In this document: positions 49,863 through 58,682 of the stretch, in pieces
Numbering within the stretch: the first letter of the stretch is position 1
Layout of the letters: each line of letters begins with the position of its first letter
NCBI RefSeq assembly: GCF_035222485.1
Contig: NC_085925.1
Coordinates: 3,348,001-3,412,000, forward strand
Reading direction: 5' to 3'
DNA: 64,000 nucleotides
Source: Podospora pseudoanserina
Taxonomy: Eukaryota > Ascomycota > Sordariomycetes > Sordariales > Podosporaceae
The notes under the pieces: generated by a model
Told to the model about the DNA's origin: nothing
What the model saw: the letters and a program-made list of their open reading frames with translations, nothing else
Databases searched by the model: none
Position numbers and translations under genes: made by a program

Positions 49863-50332
49863 TTCTGTACCGTGTGGAAAACAGCAGTTATGGGAACACA
49901 AGCTGGGTTCCGTCGTGTCACATGGTGGGCATTTCATTTCCACGATAACCACGGCCTGTTTTTGAGGTGTGCTGTGGTCCAGGGCTTGGGGATGCTTGTT
50001 GGCTTTGCAGCAGCTAGGGTGTATGTGCACTACTGCAACAGCAGAAGTGTGCTGGACCACCTGGGACCAATTACCGATGGTCCTTGTTGGTTTGTTGGCG
50101 TTCTGAGCGTGTGATAGGGAAGCGGGGGACCCGCATATGTGTCAAGCCACACCGGCAACCGGGGGCATGTTCCGTTCATTGTCTGGGATGTGGCTACCTC
50201 AGCTCAGCATCCCCTATCTAGCCGCTCGTCGTTTTCCTTGTTCTGGCCGAGCGACCACCACGACTCCGCTCTTTCGAACTCTTACGGACCATCAAACCCA
50301 AGTCGAGGCCGGATCAGAAACACAACAAGATC
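49863..50332. promoter_or_regulatory. Putative bidirectional promoter of P450 and methyltransferase
   Basis: 470 bases between divergent starts, short enough for shared regulation. No clear operator is recognised. If the P450 starts further upstream the region shrinks. Confidence 0.5.
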
Positions 50333-51904
50333 ATGCCTCAAACACCGCCAGAGGATGTCCGTCATCAGCACGAAGTCGAGCTTGTATGCCCAATTCACCT
50401 TTTCCCCGCAGTCCGGGGGATTTGCCACCTAATCTTTGACATTAGGGACCGTCAGATGCTCATGATGAAGAGGGTTACGACTCAGGTGTAGACGATGTAT
50501 GTTTCACTTCTTCGTGTCTCAAGACTCTCCGATCCTGACCGACTGTAGGCGTCAAGACGTAGTAGTCTCACCTCTCTACGATCTAGCATTTTTGAGTTCT
50601 ACGAAGAGAACGGACGGACCTACCATTCTATGAGCGCTGGTAAATATTTCATGCCGAATGATGCAGTAAGCCATGTGCGCGCCGTCCCGCCATTACATCG
50701 TGCTAAATCATATGTTCACTTATAGTCCGAAGTTGAACGGCTGGGTAGGTCCACATGCAGCTGGGGGCAAATGCCCGTCGGCTACGTTAGCTGACTTGGC
50801 AACTTCTAAACAGACTTGCAACACCACCTTTTCAGATTGACTTTTGACGACCAGATATGCCTTTGCCCAAAGAAAGACGGCGCCAAACGAGTGCTTGATC
50901 TCGGCACCGGAAGTGGCATCTGGTGTATCGATTACGGTAAGGCTTCTGGCTTCGTTTCCACGCAGAAAGCTAACTGATTGGGATGCAATAGCGGATCAGC
51001 ACCCCGAGGCAGAAGTGCGTTAGCCTCGTTTGTTTTCTATTTCTTTCAACCCGATTGCTGACCATCCTAAAGGTCATCGGTGTAGACCTAAGCCCAGTTC
51101 AACCGGACTTGTGCGTATACATCTGCCAAGACCTTTGACAGCACCGCTTACCCTAGATCTAGCATACCGCCGAATTGTTCCTTTGAGGTACATCTCATAA
51201 GACGACCATGCAATAGCATGTATGGAATGAAGCTGACATTTCCAGATTGACGATCTCGAAAAGGAATGGACATGGTCCAAGAAGTTCGACTTCATTATCA
51301 GCCGCTTCATGACAGGCAGCTTCGCCGACAATGCCTCCATAGTCAAAAAGGTCTACGACCAGCTGGAACCCGGCGGTTACTTTGAAGCACAGGACATGGC
51401 TCTGCCAATTGGCTGTGATGACGGCACCTTCACTGAGGACTCTGGCCTATGGATATGGATGTCATGGCTCATGAAGGCCATGGAAGCTATGCATCGACCT
51501 TTCTCAGCTGCACAAAACTGGAAGTCTATGATGGAGGAAGCCGGGTTTGAAGACGTCGTCGAGTACATCTACAAGTGGCCAATCAATGGCTGGCCCCGTG
51601 ACCCCAAGTACAAGAGGCTGGGCCAGTGGGCACTTTATGACATGGACCAGGTCATGGAGGCGGCCATCTTAGCGCCTCTTACGAGGGCAATGGGCTGGAG
51701 TCAAGAAGAGGTGCTGTTGCTAGCTGCTGACGCGAGGAAGGTGTTGAGAGATCCGAGGGTGCATGCTTACTGGCCCATGTGAGTGATCTTTGGATGGTAC
51801 AATACGGCGGGCGATGCTGACCCCAATCCTGCAGATATGTTGTTTATGGCCGCAAACCGTTCTCTTCGAAACAGAAGTCGAGTGTCGACAAGACTGCCGC
51901 TTAG
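50333..51904 (+). CDS. SAM-dependent methyltransferase (LaeA/TAM-like fold), ten exons
   Basis: Predicted 349-residue methyltransferase. Ten exons: 50333-50383, 50446-50496, 50549-50665, 50726-50744, 50814-50936, 50992-51014, 51073-51110, 51163-51187, 51246-51778, 51835-51904; every junction keeps phase and family sequence. The N-terminus shows the family pattern SLRSSIFEFYEENGRTYHS and ERLDLQHHLFRLTFD. SAM motif I is VLDLGTGSGIW, then PEAEVIGVDLSPVQP, FDFIISRFMTGS and LEPGGYFEAQD. The C-terminus has NGWPRDPKYKRLGQW, typical of fungal TAM-like enzymes, some of which act on secondary metabolites. Three exons are only 19, 23 and 25 nt. It faces the LpxA-like gene with 98 bases between stops. 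Confidence 0.9.
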
Positions 51905-52002
51905 GGTCCGCAGGTTGATCGAGGGAAGTACAAAGGATAGCTGCGGGATATGAAAATAAGAATGTGTTGTTGCCATTTGCAGACCACGCACTCCCTCTTA
52001 CA

Positions 52003-52914
52003 TCACAGCTTTGCTCCCTCGCTTACCTTCTCATGCAATGAACACATCCCTATTTTCGACTCCCTCGCAAAATCTACCACCCTCATTAGATCATCCTTTC
52101 CTGTGCTTCCTACTCTTTTCACAAGTTCACTCAGCTCTTCCTGATCCCCCCTCGACACAGCCCTCACAGCCCTCTCCACCCACTGAATCCTCTCCCCCGT
52201 CCACCCCCTCCTCTTCAGCCCCACAGCGTTAACCCCCACCGTCCTCCCTCTATACCCCTTGACCATACTATACGGCAAAACATCCCTGCTCACCACCGTC
52301 GCCCCCCCAACATAGGCGTACTCCCCAACCCTCACAAACTGAACGGTCCCTCCCATGCCCGCAAAAATCGCTCCCCTCCCCACCGTTACATGCCCAGCCA
52401 GGAGGACCCCGTTCACGAGGATGACCTCATCCCCCAAGACACAGTCGTGAGCAACGTGGCTGTTGGCCATGAGTAGACACCCGTTTCCTATCACTGTTCC
52501 TTTGGCCGAAAAGCCGACGTTGCAGGTTACGCCCTCGCGGATGGTGCACGAGTTTCCGATGGTGAGCTTGCCGGTGTTGGGAGGTTGGGATTTGTCGGCT
52601 AGGGCTTGGGAGGGGCCGCCTAGGACGGAGAAGGGGTGGATGGTGCAGTCGGTGCCGAGGGTGGTGTTGGAGGGGATGGAGACGTGGGAGAGGAGGGTGG
52701 TGCGGGCGGAGATGGTGACGTTGGGGCCGATGAGGCAGAAGGCTCCGACGGTGGCGGTTGGGTGGATGAGGGGGAGGGAGGAGGGGTGGATGAGGGAGGA
52801 GGGGTGGATGAGGGAGGAGGGGTGGATTCGAGGGGTGGGATGATGTGGTTGTGTTGATGGGAGGGGTGGGAGCGTGATTGCTGGTTGATTGGGAGGGATG
52901 TTTGAGTCGTCCAT
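52003..52914 (-). CDS. LpxA-type UDP-N-acetylglucosamine O-acyltransferase (left-handed beta-helix)
   Basis: Predicted 303-residue intronless protein clearly of the bacterial LpxA family, which moves an (R)-3-hydroxyacyl group to O3 of UDP-GlcNAc at the first step of lipid A synthesis. Hexapeptide turns run from about residue 50 (IHPTATVGAFCLIGPNVTI) to 210, with TIREGVTCNVG, LLMANSHVAHDCVLG (catalytic-histidine segment, H153/H156), LLAGHVTVG and GMGGTVQF; the helical C-terminal domain opens with VNAVGLKRRGW. The E. coli H160 position reads Val. An extra tail of about 14 residues ends AKL, a peroxisomal-signal-like tripeptide. No other lipid A gene is present. An AAG|GTAAGC donor-like site near the end could change the tail. 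Start ATG at 52914; upstream frame lacks ATG. Confidence 0.85.
   Translation of the reverse strand: MDDSNIPPNQPAITLPPLPSTQPHHPTPRIHPSSLIHPSSLIHPSSLPLIHPTATVGAFCLIGPNVTISARTTLLSHVSIPSNTTLGTDCTIHPFSVLGGPSQALADKSQPPNTGKLTIGNSCTIREGVTCNVGFSAKGTVIGNGCLLMANSHVAHDCVLGDEVILVNGVLLAGHVTVGRGAIFAGMGGTVQFVRVGEYAYVGGATVVSRDVLPYSMVKGYRGRTVGVNAVGLKRRGWTGERIQWVERAVRAVSRGDQEELSELVKRVGSTGKDDLMRVVDFARESKIGMCSLHEKVSEGAKL
52774..52827 (-). repeat. Three 18-bp tandem units coding IHPSSL
   Basis: Three in-frame copies of an 18-bp unit just before the beta-helix of the LpxA-like protein (residues 30-47). The unit resembles the family's own opening turn IHPTA, so it may have grown by duplication of the first hexapeptide. 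Confidence 0.85.
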
Positions 52915-53574
52915 TGTTGTTGATGGTGGTGGTGAAGGAGAGGCGGGTGAAGAGGATGGCTGTTTTATAGGTTTAAAGAGGCAGTAAGTACCTAGTTTAA
53001 ACTTAGTTTTCTCCTCACCAAACACTTCGCTTGGTCTGGGCCATAACCCAAATTGGCACTTGAATGAGCAGTTGTGGAGGTGCCATCGGAACTAGAAGCT
53101 GCCATGCATGGCACTAGGAGATGATGGAACTGTCTGATAAGAATGGCCGAGGTAATAAACAAGTTAACGATAGACTTCTAGGTACATTCTGGGATCATCA
53201 TTTTGCGTGTGATTCATGGACTTGCGGATTACCTAAAGTACAAGTGACTCTCTAGGTAGGAGCAACTTTTATTTGCGTAGACTGATCCAGGTTTCATGAG
53301 ATGCAAGGTAATTTTTGATCGGACTGGTTTGGTATAACTTATTTCAACAGGTATTTTGGCCATTTTGGAGTTGTCTAGGTAGACATTCCTAAAGTCCTTT
53401 CAGATACACGTGCATAAAGCTCGTCCATTTGATATCACAGCTCACATCGTGGCCAGGGCTCTAAACACCCAATGCCAAGACACCCACTAATTGCAATTTC
53501 CAACCCCTGACTGGACTTTTCACTTCTCACTGAGCAACAGCGCCACCCTACTGCCACTACAAATATCTTGATCA
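52915..53574. other. Divergent intergenic region (LpxA-like and unknown 480-aa protein)
   Basis: About 660 bases between start codons. CTAGGTA words appear at about 53180, 53254 and 53380. The 53480-53570 stretch is a CA/CT-rich leader. No gene seen. Confidence 0.5.
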
Positions 53575-55017
53575 ATGGCGCGAGCAACCCAATGGCATGC
53601 AACCATTGCCATTTATATCTTTTTCCTACCTACGATCTTTCTACACCTTCACATCAGAATGAGTTCCGAATTTGACCCGCATTCTCTGCAACACTCCTCT
53701 TCTGAAGAAGAAGCCATTGAAAAATGGAACCCCCGCCCCATAGTCAGCGACCCATCCCACTGCGCTGAGCTTTATAACCTCCTACTCTCCAGATACATCG
53801 CCGCTATCCCATCTGAATTCCACTCCCAAACCCACCCTCCAACAACAACCGCCCTCGAAACAACCCTCTTCCCCCGCTTCAGTACCCTCCACCCAGCCTT
53901 CTTCTCCAACATGGAAGACCCTCACTCCCACCCATTTCACATTCTGCTCTCCCAGCTGCAGACAAGCTCCCCATTCCAACGGGACGCAATCCTCTCCCCG
54001 TTCTTCATCCAACCAGAACCCGACTTGCTCGTCCCCTCAGAGGCGTACCACTCTCTCTTCCAGATCGACTTTGAAGAGGCGCTCGAACAACAAGGCCGGT
54101 GTCTCCTCTTGTTCCTCCCCGGGAACATGGACTTCACCGGCGAGCCACCCTACGACGAGGGACTGGTGCTCGATGCCGACACCCTCGAGGCGACATGGCG
54201 CCACGGGATGGACGGCCTGCCGGAGTACCCCGGTCCAAGCTGGATCCCCCTCCATGTTGTTTTGGAGAAAGAACGGGAAAAGTGGGAGAGGGGGGAGTAC
54301 TACTTTGACGAGGAGCAGATGAAGGTTGAGCAGAGAGGCTGGACAGAAATCGGGCTAGACGAGACAGTTCAGGCTTGGGAGGGCTTGCTGAAGGCGATCG
54401 AGGACAAGGGTGGGACGGGAGGGGAGTGGGATGAGCCGCTGAGATTGGAGGATGAGGATATTGAACGGTACAAGGTCAGTCGGTTCGCCAAGGAGTTTCT
54501 GAGCAGGTCCAAGAGGCCAAAGTTCAAGTTTATTGGTCCGGGAATCACGGTGTTCTCGCCGGAGAGTTGGCTCGAGGTTTATGGGTCCGAACCGGAGAAT
54601 TCTGAGCGGAGGTTGAACAGGAATGGTGCTGAATACAAAAACTGGCCGACTTTGGTTTTCCCGTCTGCTTACCAGGTTGGATCGCCCTTTCATCAGTGGA
54701 GCCCCGGGTATTACAAGGCTGCACTTTCTGAGATGGTTCACCGTCGGACGGGTGTTTATCTCAATGGATGGGATCATCGATACGCCGAGGCAGCTGAGCT
54801 GGTGAGCGGATCAGCTGATGTTCCTCGAGGGATCACGTCTTTTGACAGGCCGCCACCATGGGGACCAGTACGAGGGACCCGTCTGGCACTAATCTTGCGG
54901 CACTGGACCACGTTGGTGGAAGATGGGACGTGGGAGGTGGGCGTCGACGGTGTTGCAGAACATTTGACTTGGTGGAATGATGACAATAAAGTGAAGGCTC
55001 AAGTGAGGCGTGTTTAG
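53575..55017 (+). CDS. Unknown fungal protein (480 aa)
   Basis: Intronless frame of 480 codons. The first 28 residues are hydrophobic (IAIYIFFLPTIFLHLHI), but the next ATG (53659) begins MSSEFDPHSLQHSSSEEE, an equally good start for a soluble protein. The body is acidic with a WRHGMDGLPEYPGP segment, an EEQMKVEQRGWTEIGLDE helix, and a conserved-looking C-terminal half with FSPESWLEVYGSEPE, NWPTLVFPSAYQVGSPF and HHR-type tryptophan-rich ends. I do not recognise a family. Composition and length argue for a real gene. Its stop is only 18 bases from the stop of the facing membrane-protein gene. Confidence 0.75.
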   Translation: MARATQWHATIAIYIFFLPTIFLHLHIRMSSEFDPHSLQHSSSEEEAIEKWNPRPIVSDPSHCAELYNLLLSRYIAAIPSEFHSQTHPPTTTALETTLFPRFSTLHPAFFSNMEDPHSHPFHILLSQLQTSSPFQRDAILSPFFIQPEPDLLVPSEAYHSLFQIDFEEALEQQGRCLLLFLPGNMDFTGEPPYDEGLVLDADTLEATWRHGMDGLPEYPGPSWIPLHVVLEKEREKWERGEYYFDEEQMKVEQRGWTEIGLDETVQAWEGLLKAIEDKGGTGGEWDEPLRLEDEDIERYKVSRFAKEFLSRSKRPKFKFIGPGITVFSPESWLEVYGSEPENSERRLNRNGAEYKNWPTLVFPSAYQVGSPFHQWSPGYYKAALSEMVHRRTGVYLNGWDHRYAEAAELVSGSADVPRGITSFDRPPPWGPVRGTRLALILRHWTTLVEDGTWEVGVDGVAEHLTWWNDDNKVKAQVRRV

Positions 55018-55035
55018 GAGTGCTCAAGGCATCCC

Positions 55036-56402
55036 CTAAATAGACGTCAGGATCCAAATCGCCGACTGACTGACCAGCCTGGGCGGACACCACAATGCGC
55101 CAGGAAGAGTAAGAAAGTGTGTCCAGTAGACCCATGCGGCGGAGTAAACGGGAATATAAATGAGAGACCCCCATATCACCCACCAAAACCGGATGCCGCC
55201 CATCGATGGCGGTGATCGGCGCCGTATCACCTTTTTTGTTTCCGGGTCTTTGTCCACAGTCTCCTTCCAACCCCAAGTTTCACCTGTGATACGCCATATT
55301 GGAACTCCCACTGAAATGGCGACCAACATAATGCCAGGCGCCGCAAACATGAATCTCAGCGGTGGTTGCATGTACTGCTTGATGACTTCGTTTGGAAACC
55401 TCTCCCAGGTCACACCGATGAACACCGCAGCGGAGATCTGGAAAATAAATTCGACCAGGGCAGCCGAAACGTATGCGTCAACATAAATGTGCTCTTTCTC
55501 TTTGCGGCCGTCTTTTTCCCACGCAAGGGATATCTTCTCATTCTCTTGCTCTTGTTCTTGCTCAAGTCTTGTGTTGCCGTCAGGGAACCTCCGGCCCCCC
55601 ACGGAAAACGATGTCCGCAGGATAGCGAGCCACCATGCCTTTAGTCTGGGCCTGGACAGGTAAAGAGCAAAGACCTTTAAAAATTCCAGATGTTCGTATC
55701 CCTCAGTTCTGACGACTAGAAGAGCCGCACCGACATTGCCTGTCACTTGCAGGACAAGCCACATCAACCATGTCCAGTATACTTTTTTGCCCCCCCGCTT
55801 GCCGAACAGATGACGCGAGGCTCTGTACAGTATTGGCCTTGCCGCGGTGACGATCAGGAGGACCGCCAGGATAACATCCGTGGCAGCAAAGGTTGCAATT
55901 GTAGCTCCGGCGTTTGGACATTGGTCGGGACTGGTGATGTTTCGAGGCGCGATGATCCACTCGACAGGTATAGGAGGGAGGGCAACTTTGGTGTCGTTTC
56001 CAGTGTTGAGCTCGCTGGGGGTGACGATGACGACGGGATATTGTCCGGAGTTGCCACGATCAAGGTACTATCAGCAAGAAGGTCCATCAGCAAATGTGGC
56101 TCAAATCCTGTTTGATCCTGTCATACCGGCACTGTAGCTGGGTCACCAGGAACATATTTGCCTGCTGACTTTGCGCCGGCAGCGGCAACGTCAGGAGGAG
56201 TTGTTACGATCACTCCTGGTGTTGTTCCCCATACGGGGACAGGTGCCGGGGCTGGGGCTGGTGCCGGGGCGGGAGCACCCCAAGTTTTGCCAACAGTCGT
56301 GCCTGCTGTGCCCGATGTGCTCCCGGTGCTGCCAGTGCTGCTGCCTGAGCTACCACCACCTGTTGAAACCCTGGGAGATGGACGAGTTATGATGATGCCC
56401 AT
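55036..56402 (-). CDS. Multi-pass membrane protein of unknown function with a Pro/Ala/Gly-rich N-terminus
   Basis: Predicted 435-residue protein, exons 56402-56127 and 56067-55036, phase 0. Exon 1 is low-complexity: Gly/Ser/Thr repeats then an Ala-Pro run. Exon 2 shows a short segment with CPNAG, then a helix TDVILAVLLIVTAARPILY, a basic loop, WLMWLVLQVTGNVGAALLVV, further helices AALVEFIFQISAAVFIGV, FAAPGIMLVAISVGVPI and WVIWGSLIYIPVYSAAWVYW. About five or six membrane spans in total. No family recognised; it resembles orphan integral membrane proteins of Pezizomycotina. Exon 1 is supported only by splice signals and phase, so the N-terminus is less certain. Confidence 0.68.
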
Positions 56403-56923
56403 GTTCAAACTGTCAACAGAAATGAAGGCTTTGAACTAAACTACCGAATCATAACCACTCGACACCGCGCGAAGATGGTGGGCAATAAGTATCACCTATT
56501 TATCTCCGCAGCTAATGTACTACCCAACTACTACGACAATGATGGGAGACCTCAGCCGCATCTGCTAAACACCCGTGCCGCAAAACTGCATGAGTCTAAT
56601 TCATGGACATGCCCAAGGATGGGTAACACGATCTTTGGTTTAATCTAAAAGCTTCTTCTCATAGGATAGTTTCTCGTGGCAAGCTGAGATATGATAGAGA
56701 GGTGGGTAACACTGAGACACTCGAAGCTGATGGCCCATCACCTGGTCTAAATGGACTTGGACCTGCCAACTTTTCTTGAGTGGCGCAGTAAGGCTCGGAG
56801 TGATTAGTCTCCCTACCACCCAATGATGAGAGGTTTCTCCCCAGCAAGCCAGGCCAGTCCCCCACCATCTAAGCAGCAATGGCAATCACATCTTTCGACA
56901 TCTTCCGTTTCTTCACACCATCG
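56403..56923. other. Intergenic between membrane protein and MFS exporter
   Basis: About 520 bases holding the promoter of the membrane-protein gene and the 3' end of the MFS gene. No independent gene seen. Confidence 0.5.
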
Positions 56924-58682
56924 TTAACAACTTGTCTTGTATGGCTTAAGGGAAGGATGGTTACTTACAGTGAAACATACTGAAAGAATCAAGCCAACAG
57001 CGCCTCCTACATACACAGGAATGAACACCTTTTGCAAAGCCAATACGATGGCTTGGATTGCGGCAATTCTCGACTCTTCTGACAGTGACTGGAAGTACTC
57101 TCCGCTATGCCCTGACAGGGCCAATTGCAATGTGTTTCGTGGGACGCCGGGAAGTGCCACCATGAGATTTGCGATGGCATCGTTGACGAACACTGCCCCA
57201 GCAATAGCCAAGCCAAAGGCGATGCCACCCTGTTGCCCGAGCATAACAAAGCTGATGCCGTACGCCATTTCCTCAGGAGGTACTAAAGTCTGAATGACAG
57301 CATATCCCGCCTGGGCAAAGGCACCGGTTCCAAGGCCAATCAGGATCTCAAAGCCGTAAAGGTGAGACTCTGGCGTGCTGGCTTCTATCCTTGCTGAGCA
57401 GACGAGACATGTTAGTTACTTCATCTTGAGACACACAAACAGATCACTTACATAACAGCACGCCTCCCACAAGCGCTAAGATACTGCCGGTAATATACCA
57501 AGGTTGGAAATATTCCCATCTCACCATCAGGTGTCCATTGATCAAAATAGCCGCACTCAAGGTGAAGATGAGAGGCAATAGCCTGACAGCTGCTTCGGTC
57601 GGGCTATCTCCCCGGGTGAACTGGAAGTATAGTGGGATGTAATAGATCGGAATGAATGCGGCAGCATTGATGGCAGCTGCAGAACAGAACAACAAGACCA
57701 GATTCCACCTTCTCAAAAAGTGCGTTGGGAAGATCTTGTCGCCCTTATCCCTTAGTCCAAAGTTCCAGCTCTGCTGCACACCAAATGCTCCAAACAACAC
57801 AAAGGATACCACGAACAACGCGATGATGTTGCCGCTATTCCACTCGTATAGGGCACCACCCAGATTGATTGCCATAACCAAAGTCGTAATCGCCGCCACG
57901 CTCAACAACGTCCCTCCAAAATCGACTTTCTTGACCAGTTCCTGGCTCGAGGTTTCCCGTGGCTGGGGCTTGTACGACGGAATCCAAAACAGATACACCG
58001 GTGCGAACAAACCGGCAATGCACAAGTTGATGTAGAAAGCCCACCTCCACGTTGCCGGGCTCTCCACGAACGCGCCGCCCACCACAGGCCCGAGCACGGT
58101 ACCGACTCCCCAAACCAAGCCCACAAAGCTGAGATATGCAGGTCTTTCCATGTTGGTGGTTGTCGCACTCAACAGGTTCATCGTCCCGAGGTACATCCCG
58201 TTACCGCCCATACCAGCCAACACCCTCCCCACAATCAGCGCGTCCATCGACGGTGCCGCTCCGCAGATGGCAGATCCGATGTTGAAGAGGACGGTGGAGA
58301 AGATGTACAGCCATTTTGCGTCGAAGAGGCTGTAAAGTTTTCCAAAGGGCAGGACAACGCTTACGCCACCGAGTAAGAAGCCGACGGAAAGCCAAGGGAG
58401 TTTGAGGCTGTCGCCGAAGGCGTTAACGGCGGCGGGGGTAATGTCTGCTACTACTGTGTTGTCGAGGGAGTAGAGGAAGATGGAGGATAAGATTGCGATG
58501 ACGACCGAGATCCACTTGAAGCCGTGGATGTCGCGGGGTGGTGGTGCTGGTTCTGTGGTGTTGGGGTTGGGAATGCCAGCTTCGACTTTGGTGGAGTCGG
58601 AGTCGCTTCCTGTGCTGCTTGTTAGATGGTTGTTGTGGGATTTCTCCCTGAGGGAGGCCGTGGCGGATGCTGAGGAGGACAT
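56924..58682 (-). CDS. MFS exporter, DHA2 (14-helix) drug:H+ antiporter type
   Basis: Predicted 566-residue plasma-membrane transporter, exons 58682-57452 and 57393-56924. A polar Ser/Thr-rich N-terminus (about 55 residues) is followed by WISVVIAILSSIFLYSLDNTVVADITPA, the LDxTIVA-like motif of the DHA2 branch, then a helix with FGKLYSLFDAKWLYIFS (motif A region), GRVLAGMGGNGMY (motif B), GVGTVLGPVVGGAF (motif C, antiporter signature) and WRWAFYINL. The C-half has FIPIYYIPLYFQF, LLPLIFTLSAAILING and MLGQQGGIAFGLAIAGAVF. Such pumps often export secondary metabolites. The end is uncertain: GTAAGT occurs 14 codons before the stop, but no acceptor gives a better tail. Confidence 0.9.

Noticed and set aside
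56870-56925. Possible extra last exon of the DHA2 exporter encoding a lysine-rich tail
   Set aside because: A GTAAGT donor exists, but no AG acceptor puts that tail in the right phase.
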